Positions 45,924-54,140 of a stretch of 64,000 nt of DNA are shown here, one piece after another. The position numbers were made by a program, and so were the translations under genes. This DNA is from Pseudomonas sp. FEN (lineage in GTDB: Bacteria > Pseudomonadota > Gammaproteobacteria > Pseudomonadales > Pseudomonadaceae). Each line of letters begins with the position of its first letter. Positions within the stretch are counted from its first letter, which is position 1. The stretch spans positions 1,132,001 through 1,196,000 of the forward strand of contig NZ_CAJFDC010000036.1 of the NCBI RefSeq assembly GCF_904067045.1. Direction: 5' to 3'. The notes under the pieces were generated by a model that was given only the letters and a program-made list of their open reading frames with translations, ran no database searches and was not told the origin of the DNA.

Positions 45924-46057
45924 TTGTGGCGAGCGGGCTTGCCCGCGCTCGGCTGCGCAGCAGCCGTAAAACCATAGTCCAGTTATATCCGATACACCGT
46001 GATTACAGGTTTTGGGGGCACTTCGCGCCCCAACGCGGGCAAGCCCGCTCGCCACAA
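45924..46057. repeat. Long BIME-like element with GATACA core (copy 3 of 3)
   Basis: The outer arms TTGTGGCGAGCGGGCTTGCC and GGGCAAGCCCGCTCGCCACAA are inverted. The interior has TCGGCTGCGCAGCAGCCG, then AAAACC ... GATACACCG ... GGTTTT in the same order as the copies at 13294 and 26456. It fills much of the 324-base gap before the chorismate mutase gene. Confidence 0.8.
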
Positions 46058-46198
46058 ATCTGGGCCCGGCTACAAATTTCCTCAACCGAACAACATTGGG
46101 ACAAACCCAGATTTTTCATGAAAAGAAACTGGCGTCTGGCCGGCCTAGTAACGTTTACTCAGAACCCTGCACCCACTCCCCCGGAAGAAGCTCGCTCC

Positions 46199-46768
46199 AT
46201 GCACCTGAAAAAATGCCTTGTCAGCCCGCTACTGCTTATTCTCCTCAGCGCCAGCGCCTTTGCCGAAACCCCGAAGCCAACGGCAGCCCCTGCGTCCCTG
46301 GCGCCCTTGCTCCAGGCCGTGAGCGAACGCCTGGCCATCGCCGATCAGGTCGCCCTGACCAAATGGGACAGCGGCAAACCGATCCAGGACGGCCCACGCG
46401 AACAGCAAGTCATCGCCAATGCCGCGCAACAGGCCGCCACTTATCAACTCACCCCTGAAGACGTGAGCCAGTTCCTCGCCGCCCAGATCGAAGCCAACAA
46501 ACTGGTGCAATACGCCCTGCTGGCCAAGTGGCAGGCCGCCGGCAAGGCCCCGACCATCACCCGGCCCGACCTGGTAAAGCAGATCCGTCCGGCCCTGGAT
46601 CAACTGCAGATCCGCCTGCTGCAACACTACGCCGCCTTCGCCGCCTTCCGCAAAGATCCGCAGTGCCCGACCTGGCTGGCCCAGGAACGCCAGGCCCGGA
46701 ACACCGATAGCCTCCATGATCTGGCTCTGGTGCGCGCCGTGGGCGAGTTGTGCATCAGCGGACACTGA
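46199..46768 (+). CDS. aroQ: Secreted chorismate mutase (AroQ gamma type)
   Basis: 189 residues. The signal peptide MHLKKCLVSPLLLILLSASA, cleaved near AFA-ET, sets the start at 46199 and predicts a periplasmic location. The all-helical mature part has SERLAIADQVALTKWDSGKPIQD, REQQVIANAAQQAATYQLTPEDV and FLAAQIEANKLVQ, the usual active-site helices of periplasmic chorismate mutases, with a C-terminal Cys pair (DPQCPTW, GELCISG). It turns chorismate into prephenate outside the cytoplasm, a role not explained by biosynthesis. A longer frame begins at 46118 but would bury the signal peptide. Confidence 0.9.
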   Translation: MHLKKCLVSPLLLILLSASAFAETPKPTAAPASLAPLLQAVSERLAIADQVALTKWDSGKPIQDGPREQQVIANAAQQAATYQLTPEDVSQFLAAQIEANKLVQYALLAKWQAAGKAPTITRPDLVKQIRPALDQLQIRLLQHYAAFAAFRKDPQCPTWLAQERQARNTDSLHDLALVRAVGELCISGH

Positions 46769-46851
46769 AGCCGTTGAAGGTTGTGCTCTATGCTGACACC
46801 CTGAAGCACTTGGGCGGGATGCCACCGCCAGGACCATTACCGGGAGCGCCC

Positions 46852-47385
46852 ATGGGTCGAAGCCTTCTCTTGCTGCTAATGGCCATCGCCCTGCCGGCGG
46901 TCGCACAGATCTACAAGTACACCGACGCCAGCGGCAATACCGCCTATAGCAACCAGCCACCTGACGGCACCGTCGCGCAGCCCGTGGAGCTACCGCCACT
47001 CAACAGAGTCGGCCAGCAGCAGCCGGCCGCGGCGGCGGCACCGACACCGGCGACAGCAGCGCCATCGACGCAGGCATCAACGGACAACGGTGCGGTCTAC
47101 AGCACCCTGGAGCTGACGGATATCCCGACCCAGGAAGCCCTGCGCGCCAACAACGGCACCTTTACCGTCGGCGTGAAGATGGAGCCGCGCCTGCAACGCC
47201 AGCACCTGCTACGGCTGATACTCGACGGCGTGCCCTACGGCCAGCCGAGCAACGTGCCGCGCCTGCAACTGGTGAACATCGACCGCGGCGAGCATACCCT
47301 CGGCGTCCAGGTGCTGGCCGGTGAACAGGTCGTACAGCAAAGCCCCCTCGTACCCGTTAGCGTCCAACGGGTACACAAGCCTTGA
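46852..47385 (+). CDS. DUF4124 domain secreted protein (first of a tandem pair)
   Basis: 177 residues. GGGAG lies six bases before the ATG at 46852. A signal peptide (MGRSLLLLLMAIALPAVA) is followed directly by the DUF4124 motif QIYKYTDASGNTAYSNQPPDGT. An Ala/Pro/Thr-rich linker follows, and then a C-terminal beta domain with LILDGVPYGQPSNVPRLQLVNIDRGEHTLGVQVL. The final module reads like a ligand-binding beta-sandwich. A homologous gene starts seven bases after its stop, so the two are an operon, probably periplasmic or surface-associated. Function unknown; neighbours in P. aeruginosa also lie between glnA and ntrB. Confidence 0.87.
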   Translation: MGRSLLLLLMAIALPAVAQIYKYTDASGNTAYSNQPPDGTVAQPVELPPLNRVGQQQPAAAAAPTPATAAPSTQASTDNGAVYSTLELTDIPTQEALRANNGTFTVGVKMEPRLQRQHLLRLILDGVPYGQPSNVPRLQLVNIDRGEHTLGVQVLAGEQVVQQSPLVPVSVQRVHKP

Positions 47386-47392
47386 GTCGCCC

Positions 47393-48028
47393 ATGATTGG
47401 CTTTTTCATCCACCTGCTACCGCTGCTCCTGATGCTCTGCGCCGGACCGGCGCGGGCCCAGATCTATACCTACATCGACAGCCAGGGTAATCGAGTCTTC
47501 ACCGACCAGCACCGTGCTGGCGCCAAGCCGGTGCCGCTGCCGCCGGTCAATCGCCTGTCGCCGACACCGGCGGCGCCTCAACCTTCGCCAGCCACCCCGA
47601 AAAAGCCCAAGGCCCAGCCGATCTTCCATTACCAGATGGTGCGCATCCTGGTACCGGACCCCGATGCGACCATCCGCAGCACCGAAGGCAACCTGATCGT
47701 CAGCGTCACCAGCGAACCCGGTCTGATGCCCGGACACGCCTATCGCTTGCTGCTGGACGGCAAACCTACCGCCGCGCCCGGCCCCAGCCCGGTGTTCGCC
47801 TTGAGCAATATCGACCGCGGCAGCCACCAGCTCGCGGTGGAAATCCTCGACGAACAGGGGCGCATCGCCGAACGCACGGCCAACCAGCCCTTCCATATGG
47901 TGCGCATCTCGCTCGCGCAGAAACGCCAGGCCAATCCTTGCCAGCTCGCCGACTACGGCCAACGCCCGGAATGCCCACTGGCCGACAAGCCCGAGGAAGA
48001 AAGCAGCAGCATTTTGCCGTTCCTTTGA
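47393..48028 (+). CDS. DUF4124 domain secreted protein (second of a tandem pair)
   Basis: 211 residues with signal peptide MIGFFIHLLPLLLMLCAGPARA and the DUF4124 segment QIYTYIDSQGNRVFTDQHRAG. A proline-rich linker and a C-terminal domain (YRLLLDGKPTAAPGPSPVFALSNIDRGSHQLAVEIL) follow. It has the same domain order as the gene before it, pointing to an old tandem duplication with strong divergence. Two cysteines near the end (NPCQLADYGQRPECPL) may pair. It starts seven bases after the first copy. Confidence 0.87.
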   Translation: MIGFFIHLLPLLLMLCAGPARAQIYTYIDSQGNRVFTDQHRAGAKPVPLPPVNRLSPTPAAPQPSPATPKKPKAQPIFHYQMVRILVPDPDATIRSTEGNLIVSVTSEPGLMPGHAYRLLLDGKPTAAPGPSPVFALSNIDRGSHQLAVEILDEQGRIAERTANQPFHMVRISLAQKRQANPCQLADYGQRPECPLADKPEEESSSILPFL

Positions 48029-48042
48029 TCGTCCTCCAGCAA

Positions 48043-48059
48043 AGCACCACATTGGTGCA
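48043..48059. promoter_or_regulatory. NtrC-like binding site upstream of ntrB
   Basis: AGCACCACATTGGTGCA differs at only three of 17 positions from the enteric site TGCACTATATTGGTGCA. It lies about 230 bases before the ATG of ntrB and just after the second DUF4124 gene, suggesting autoregulation of ntrBC. Confidence 0.75.
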
Positions 48060-48077
48060 CTAAACTGCACACCTACC

Positions 48078-48101
48078 CGAACCAAATACCATTTTGGTTC
48101 G
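48078..48101. promoter_or_regulatory. Perfect 9-base inverted repeat upstream of ntrB
   Basis: CGAACCAAA and TTTGGTTCG flank TACCAT. The spacing (six bases) is that of a dimeric regulator site or a small hairpin; no T-run follows. A second palindrome CCTGAAA-CGCCCA-TTTCAGG lies at 48142-48161. Both are in the 251-base gap before ntrB. Confidence 0.6.
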
Positions 48102-48141
48102 AAAGTACCCGTCACAAATGGCAGAACGCCACTCAATCGAG

Positions 48142-48161
48142 CCTGAAACGCCCATTTCAGG
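48142..48161. promoter_or_regulatory. Second 7-base inverted repeat upstream of ntrB
   Basis: CCTGAAA and TTTCAGG flank CGCCCA, again with a six-base spacer, 118 bases before the ntrB ATG. Function unknown. Confidence 0.5.
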
Positions 48162-48279
48162 CAATTCGCGCTTCTTTTCGGAGCCTTGGTTTGGTTTTTG
48201 CATTTTCCTTGTATCGGCGCCTTGTTGGCGCGCGCAAATCGGGACCGGCCCCGTTTGCCATGCTCCAAAAGAGGTCCCC

Positions 48280-49361
48280 ATGACCATCAGCGATGCCCTG
48301 CACAGACTGTTACTCGACAACCTGACCACCGCTACCATCCTGCTCAACGCCGAACTGCGCCTGGAATACATGAACCCGGCGGCGGAAATGTTGCTGGCCA
48401 TCAGCGGCCAGCGCAGCCATGGCCAGTTCATCAGCGAACTGTTCACCGAGTCGGTCGAGGCCTTGAATTCCCTGCGTCAGGCCGTGGAGCAGGCACACCC
48501 GTTCACCAAGCGCGAGGCCATGTTGACGGCGCTGACCGGCCAGACCCTGACCGTCGACTACGCCGTGACCCCGATCCTCAGCCAGGGCGAGACCCTCCTG
48601 CTGCTGGAAGTCCATCCCCGCGACCGCCTGCTGCGCATCACCAAGGAAGAGGCGCAGTTGTCCAAGCAGGAAACCACCAAGATGCTGGTCCGTGGCCTGG
48701 CCCACGAAATCAAGAACCCCCTGGGTGGAATCCGCGGCGCCGCGCAGCTGTTGGCCCGCGAGCTGCCGGAAGAAAGCCTGAAAGACTACACCAACGTCAT
48801 CATCGAAGAGGCCGATCGCCTGCGTAACCTGGTGGACCGCATGCTCGGCTCGAACAAGCTGCCGTCCCTGGCGCTGACCAACGTCCACGAAGTACTGGAA
48901 CACGTCAGCAGCCTGGTGGAAGCCGAAAGCCAGGGCTGCATCAATCTGGTGCGCGACTATGATCCAAGTATTCCCGATGTACTGATCGACCGTGAACAGA
49001 TGATCCAGGCCGTGCTCAACATCGTGCGCAACGCCATGCAGGCCATCAGCAGCCAGAACGAACTGCGCCTGGGTCGTATCAGCCTGCGCACCCGGGCGAT
49101 CCGCCAGTTCACCATCGGCCATATCCGCCATCGCCTGGTGACCAAGATCGAGATCACCGACAACGGCCCGGGGATTCCCGCCGAGCTGCAGGAAACCATC
49201 TTCTATCCCATGGTCAGCGGCCGCCCGGACGGTACCGGGCTGGGCCTGGCCATTACCCAGAACATCATCAGCCAGCACCAGGGCCTGATCGAGTGTGAGA
49301 GCCACCCCGGCCACACCACGTTCTCGATCTTTCTGCCACTGGAACAAGGAGCCACATCGAC

Positions 49362-49365
<4 letters not shown>
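48280..49365 (+). CDS. ntrB: Nitrogen regulation sensor kinase/phosphatase NtrB
   Basis: 361 residues from ATG 48280, after AGAGG. It is cytoplasmic, with an N-terminal PAS domain (ATILLNAELRLEYMNPAAEMLL), an H box with the phosphorylated His in RGLAHEIKNPLGGIRGAAQLL, and an ATPase domain with VLNIVRNAMQA (N box), ITDNGPGIPAE (G1) and GTGLGLAI (G2). It phosphorylates or dephosphorylates NtrC under PII control. Its stop overlaps the ntrC ATG (ATGA). An NtrC-like site lies upstream. Confidence 0.97.
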
Positions 49366-50798
<1,433 letters not shown>

Positions 50799-50825
50799 GC
50801 CTGATCGACCCTCTGCCGTTTCGAG

Positions 50826-50860
50826 AAAAACCCTCTACAGCGGGCTGTAGAGGGTTTTTT
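50826..50860 (+). terminator. Intrinsic terminator of ntrBC
   Basis: AAAACCCTCTACAG and CTGTAGAGGGTTTTTT form a 14-base stem with a short CGGG loop and T-run, 28 bases past the ntrC stop. Confidence 0.95.
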
Positions 50861-50898
50861 ATTGCCCCGCAAATGGCCAGGCGTTGACGCAACCCCCT

Positions 50899-50976
50899 GA
50901 GCCAGCTTGCTGGCGATGAGGCCAGTGAGTCTTGCATCGATTTTGCGGACGTCATCGCCAGCAAGCTGGCTCCTAC
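50899..50976. repeat. REPIN of the GCCAGCTTGCTGGCGA type
   Basis: GAGCCAGCTTGCTGGCGATG and the opposing CATCGCCAGCAAGCTGGCTC are exact complements around 37 bases. It lies between the ntrC terminator and the tandem hairpin array. Confidence 0.9.
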
Positions 50977-51187
50977 ACGGGATAGTCGTGCACCACGGCA
51001 ATGCGCCTTGAACCGCTATCGAGCAGGGAAACAGACAGCGCAAGCCTCATCGCCATTTTCCCGAGCCACCGAAAAGGCCCCGTATTCCGGGGCGCTCAGC
51101 CAATTTTCAAACATTCTTCAGGCCGTCGCTGCGGTTTTTGCAAAAACTGGCACGCGCCCTGCAATAGCCCCAATACAACCCAGTTTT

Positions 51188-51724
51188 GGGGACCTTGGTA
51201 CAGGCAGGCCGGGGACTCCCCTTCTTTACAACCGGGACTCATACCGCTCACAGCGACGAGCCCCAAACGCTTTCGGGAACCCTGGTACAGGCAGGCCGGG
51301 ACTTCCCTCTTTAACACCCGGACTCATACCGCTCACAGCGACGAGTCCAAACGCTTTCGGGGACCCTGGTACAGGCAGGCCAGGACTCCCCTTCTTTACA
51401 ACCGGGCTCAGACCGCTCACCGCGACGAGCCCCAAACGCTTTCGGGAACCCTGGTACAGGCAGGCCGGGACTTCCCTTCTTTACAACTGGACTCACACCG
51501 CTCACCGCGACGAGTCCAAACGCTTTCGGGAACCCTGGTACAGGCAGGCCGGGACTTCCCTTCTTTACAACTGGACTCACACCGCTCACCGCGACGAGCC
51601 CCAAACGCTTTCGGGAACCCTGGTACAGGCAGGCCAGGACTTCCCTCTTTAACACCCGGACTCACGCAGCGATGAGCCCGACAACGGTTCTGGGAGCTTT
51701 GGTACAGGCAGGCCGGAGATTCCC
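51188..51724. repeat. Tandem array of seven ~85-base hairpin units
   Basis: The 15-mer TGGTACAGGCAGGCC occurs seven times without change, at 51196, 51283, 51367, 51452, 51536, 51621 and 51700 (steps 87, 84, 85, 84, 85, 79). In each unit it is the loop of stem A, whose arms vary together: GGGGA/TCCCC in units 1 and 3, GGGAA/TTCCC in units 2, 4, 5 and 6, GGGAG/TTCCC in unit 7. Between units lies stem B: GGACTC/GAGTCC in 2 and 4, GGGCTC/GAGCCC in 3, and an A-C mismatch (G-U if read leftward) in 1, 5 and 6. Unit length is not a multiple of three, so coding is unlikely. The array begins five bases past the stop of the leftward gene at 51729. Confidence 0.9.
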
Positions 51725-51728
51725 TCTT

Positions 51729-52169
51729 TTACTCCTCGCGCAGATTGATCGCCAATCTCCAGCGCCCGTCCACCTTTGCACCGGCCCACTCGCCGTGCAA
51801 TGGACGCGCCGCCAGCAGCGTCAGCAACACCCCCTTGTCAGTCAAACGCAGCCGCCAGTTGGCGTCCTTGCCGGCCACCTGCAGATGGCCGCTCTGGGCC
51901 TTGCCCTCGGCGTCGAACAGCAACGCCAGCGTACCGTCGACCTGCTCGCCATGCACCTTGGGCTCGGCGCTGAACCACACCACCACGCCCTCGGGCACCA
52001 CTTCGACCTGCTGCAACACCAGGGGCTCGGGCGCCGTCAGGCGACCGATCATCAGGCCGATCATCAGGCCGACAATCGCCAGCGATCCCAGCACCCGCGG
52101 CAATAGCTTCGGCCGCGGGTCCTCTTCGGGAGTAGAATGCAGCCCATCTTCATCTTCGGAGCCGTGCAT
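51729..52169 (-). CDS. Small single-pass membrane protein, uncharacterised
   Basis: 146 residues: an acidic N-terminus (MHGSEDEDGLHSTPEED), one membrane helix at about residues 26-43 (LGSLAIVGLMIGLMIG) and a C-terminal beta-rich domain (QQVEVVPEGVVVWFSAEPKVHGEQVDGTLALLFDAEGK). By charge the C-terminal domain should be periplasmic. The ATG (52167-52169) overlaps the ATG of trmL (52168-52170) on the other strand, so either the promoters lie inside the neighbour's coding region or one start is wrong. The seven-unit hairpin array follows its stop and may be its 3' untranslated region. P. aeruginosa has a hypothetical gene in the same place, as I recall. Confidence 0.82.
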   Translation of the reverse strand: MHGSEDEDGLHSTPEEDPRPKLLPRVLGSLAIVGLMIGLMIGRLTAPEPLVLQQVEVVPEGVVVWFSAEPKVHGEQVDGTLALLFDAEGKAQSGHLQVAGKDANWRLRLTDKGVLLTLLAARPLHGEWAGAKVDGRWRLAINLREE

Positions 52170-52623
52170 GTTTCACGTCATCCTTTTTCAACCAGAAATT
52201 CCGCCGAATACCGGCAACATTATCAGGCTGTGCGCCAACAGCGGCTGCCACCTGCATTTGATCGAGCCCATCGGTTTTGAAATGGACGACAAGCGCCTGC
52301 GCCGCGCCGGCCTCGACTATCACGAGTACGCCACGCTCAAGACTCATGCCGACCTCGCCAGTTGCCTGGAAAGCCTCGGCCACCCGCGCCTGTTCGCCTT
52401 CACCACCAAGGGCTCGCGGCTGTTCCACGATGCGCGCTTCGCCGAAGGCGATGCGTTTCTCTTCGGCCCGGAAAGCCGTGGCCTGCCGGCCGAGGTACTC
52501 GAGGCCCTGCCCAGCGAACAGCGCTTGCGCCTGCCGATGCGCGAAGGTTGCCGCAGCCTGAACCTGTCCAACACCGTGGCGGTGGCGGTCTACGAAGGCT
52601 GGCGCCAGTTGGGCTTTGTCTGA
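52168..52623 (+). CDS. trmL: tRNA (cytidine(34)-2'-O)-methyltransferase
   Basis: 151 residues, the normal size for TrmL, a minimal SPOUT methyltransferase that 2'-O-methylates the wobble base of leucine tRNAs. It shows the start motif MFHVILFQPEIPPNTGNIIRLCAN, the knot residues LFGPESRGLPAEVL and LNLSNTVAVAVYE at the C-terminus that bind S-adenosylmethionine. A terminator follows (52644-52672). Its start codon overlaps that of the divergent membrane-protein gene. Confidence 0.96.
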   Translation: MFHVILFQPEIPPNTGNIIRLCANSGCHLHLIEPIGFEMDDKRLRRAGLDYHEYATLKTHADLASCLESLGHPRLFAFTTKGSRLFHDARFAEGDAFLFGPESRGLPAEVLEALPSEQRLRLPMREGCRSLNLSNTVAVAVYEGWRQLGFV

Positions 52624-52643
52624 AAACCAGGCACCGCCTGAAC

Positions 52644-52672
52644 AAAAAAAGCGCCGGACAGGCGCTTTTTTT
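52644..52672. terminator. Intrinsic terminator after trmL (bidirectional)
   Basis: AAAAAAAGCGCC-GGACA-GGCGCTTTTTTT: a short stem with A- and T-runs on both sides, 20 bases after trmL. It could also serve secB from the other side. Confidence 0.92.
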
Positions 52673-52771
52673 GTGGGAGCCAGCTTGCTGGCGATAAACG
52701 TCAACGATAACGCGGGGCATCTGGACCAACGCGGCGCGGCAACTTCCATCGCCAGCAAGCTGGCTCCTACA
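52672..52771. repeat. REPIN with conserved interior 20-mer
   Basis: GGAGCCAGCTTGCTGGCGAT and ATCGCCAGCAAGCTGGCTCC are inverted. The spacer contains ACGTCAACGATAACGCGGGG (52698-52717), which recurs exactly at 63385-63404. It lies between the convergent ends of trmL and secB. Confidence 0.88.
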
Positions 52772-52792
52772 GGGTGGTACGGGCCAACCGCT

Positions 52793-53275
52793 TTATTGAA
52801 CGGTTTGCGCGCCTTCTTCCTGCAAACGCTGCAGCTCTTGCGCGTACAGGGCATCGAAGTTCACCGGGGCCAGCATCAGTGCCGGGAACGAACCACGGGT
52901 AACCAGGCTGTCCAGGGTTTCGCGCGCGTACGGGAACAGGATGTTCGGGCAGAACGCACCCAGGGTGTGGCTCATGGAAGCCGCATCCAGGTTCTTGATC
53001 AGGAAGATCCCAGCCTGCTGCACTTCAGCGATGAAAGCCACTTCGTCACCGTTCTTCACGGTCACCGACAGGGTCAGCACCACCTCGTGGAAGTCGCCTT
53101 CCAGGGCCTTCTGACGGGTATTGAGGTCCAGGCCGACGCTCGGTTCCCACTGCTGGCGGAAGATCGCCGGGCTTTTCGGGGCTTCGAAGGACAGGTCACG
53201 CACGTAGATACGCTGCAAGGAGAATTGCGGTTGGCTTTCTTCTTCGGTGGCAGCAGTGTTCTGTTGGTCAGTCAT
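52793..53275 (-). CDS. secB: Protein-export chaperone SecB
   Basis: 160 residues. It holds precursor proteins unfolded and hands them to SecA. Family segments are FSLQRIYVRDLSFEAPKSP at the N-terminus, the conserved FLIKNLDAASMSHTLGAFCPNILFPYARE, and the SecA-contact region near the end (ALMLAPVNFDALYAQ). It is last in a leftward trio (rhodanese, grxC, secB), the order usual in gamma-proteobacteria. Confidence 0.98.
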   Translation of the reverse strand: MTDQQNTAATEEESQPQFSLQRIYVRDLSFEAPKSPAIFRQQWEPSVGLDLNTRQKALEGDFHEVVLTLSVTVKNGDEVAFIAEVQQAGIFLIKNLDAASMSHTLGAFCPNILFPYARETLDSLVTRGSFPALMLAPVNFDALYAQELQRLQEEGAQTVQ

Positions 53276-53322
53276 CGCAGCAGATCCTTCTTGATCTTCA
53301 GGTCTTTAAAGGGTTGGGGGAG

Positions 53323-53577
53323 TCAAGCTTCCAGCAATGCATCCAGTTTCCCGGCGCGTTCGAGAGCGAACAGGTCATCACAGCCACCAATGTGCCGCTC
53401 GCCGATCCAGATCTGCGGCACGGACGTACGCCCGGCCTTCCGGGCCATTTCGGCACGCACCTGCGGCTTGCCGTCGACCTTGATTTCGTCGAAAGCAACG
53501 TGCTTGCTGCCAAGCAAGGACTTGGCCCGCATGCAGTAAGGGCAGTAATCGCTGGAGTAAACGACGACCTGGCTCAT
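53323..53577 (-). CDS. grxC: Glutaredoxin 3
   Basis: 84 residues. The active site is SDYCPYCMRAK (CPYC), with the cis-proline region RTSVPQIWIG and the glutathione-binding GGCDDLFAL. It uses glutathione to reduce disulfides and mixed disulfides. It lies between the rhodanese-like gene (one-base gap) and secB (47 bases). Confidence 0.97.
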   Translation of the reverse strand: MSQVVVYSSDYCPYCMRAKSLLGSKHVAFDEIKVDGKPQVRAEMARKAGRTSVPQIWIGERHIGGCDDLFALERAGKLDALLEA

Positions 53578-53578
53578 A

Positions 53579-53992
53579 TCACTTCACCAGCGGCAGATTG
53601 TCGGCTTTCCAGCTGGAAATACCGCCGGACAGCTTGGCCGCGGTGAAGCCGGACTTCAGCAGTTCGCGGGCATGAGTCCCGGAATGCTGGCCCTGGGCGT
53701 CGACCAGAATCAGGGTCTTGGCCTTGTGCTTTTCCAGTTCGCCGATACGTGCCATCAGCTTGTCCTGGGGAATGTTCAGTGCACCGACGATGTGACCGGC
53801 GGCAAATTCCTTGCTCGCACGCAAGTCGATGACCACACCCTGGTCCTTGTTGACCAGCGCAGTCAACTGAGCAGTGCTGAGACTGGCGCCGCCGCGGCTC
53901 ATTTCATGGGCAATCAGCAAGGCCAGCAGGAGCACGAAGGCGCCGGCTAACAGATAGTGGCTAGTGGCAAATGCAATCAGGTGATCGACCAT
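53579..53992 (-). CDS. Membrane-anchored rhodanese-like protein without the active-site cysteine
   Basis: 137 residues: one N-terminal membrane helix (YLLAGAFVLLLALLIA), then a single rhodanese domain with VIDLRASKEFAAGHIVGALNIP. Where active rhodaneses have Cys in the catalytic loop, this protein reads LILVDAQGQHSG, with no cysteine. So sulfurtransferase activity is unlikely; a binding role is more plausible. E. coli YibN, in the same grxC-secB context, is a close analogue. It is first of the three-gene unit leading to secB; GGGAGG lies upstream of the start. Confidence 0.92.
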   Translation of the reverse strand: MVDHLIAFATSHYLLAGAFVLLLALLIAHEMSRGGASLSTAQLTALVNKDQGVVIDLRASKEFAAGHIVGALNIPQDKLMARIGELEKHKAKTLILVDAQGQHSGTHARELLKSGFTAAKLSGGISSWKADNLPLVK

Positions 53993-54140
53993 CGGGAGGT
54001 TCCAGGGCGTTAAAATGTGGGCCAGTATACACAGCCGTCAAGGTCGGCCAAACCCCGCCCGGCGGTGACGGACTTTGAACTTGGCTTTAAACTGCGACTC
54101 TTTTTTCCATGTCCTTTCAATCCAGCCGCGAGAGCCATCC

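Noticed and set aside
46118..46198. Upstream ATG (46118) as start of the chorismate mutase
   Set aside because: It would place 27 extra residues before a standard signal peptide beginning at 46199.
51400..51500. Array units as RsmA/RsmE sponge sites
   Set aside because: Only a single AGGGA-type motif per leftward unit is seen, and it is partly inside stem A instead of a hairpin loop. Not enough to support it.
51001..51675. Rightward and leftward open frames over the tandem array (for example 51008-51652 rightward, 51311-51655 leftward) giving repeat-rich peptides
   Set aside because: Unit steps are mostly 84-85 bases, so the same DNA motif is read in changing frames within one frame. No ribosome site is present, and stem-preserving changes ignore codon positions. 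Better explained as structured non-coding repeats.
51188..51724. Array considered as a CRISPR
   Set aside because: There are no unique spacers: the whole ~85-base unit repeats. There are no cas genes nearby.
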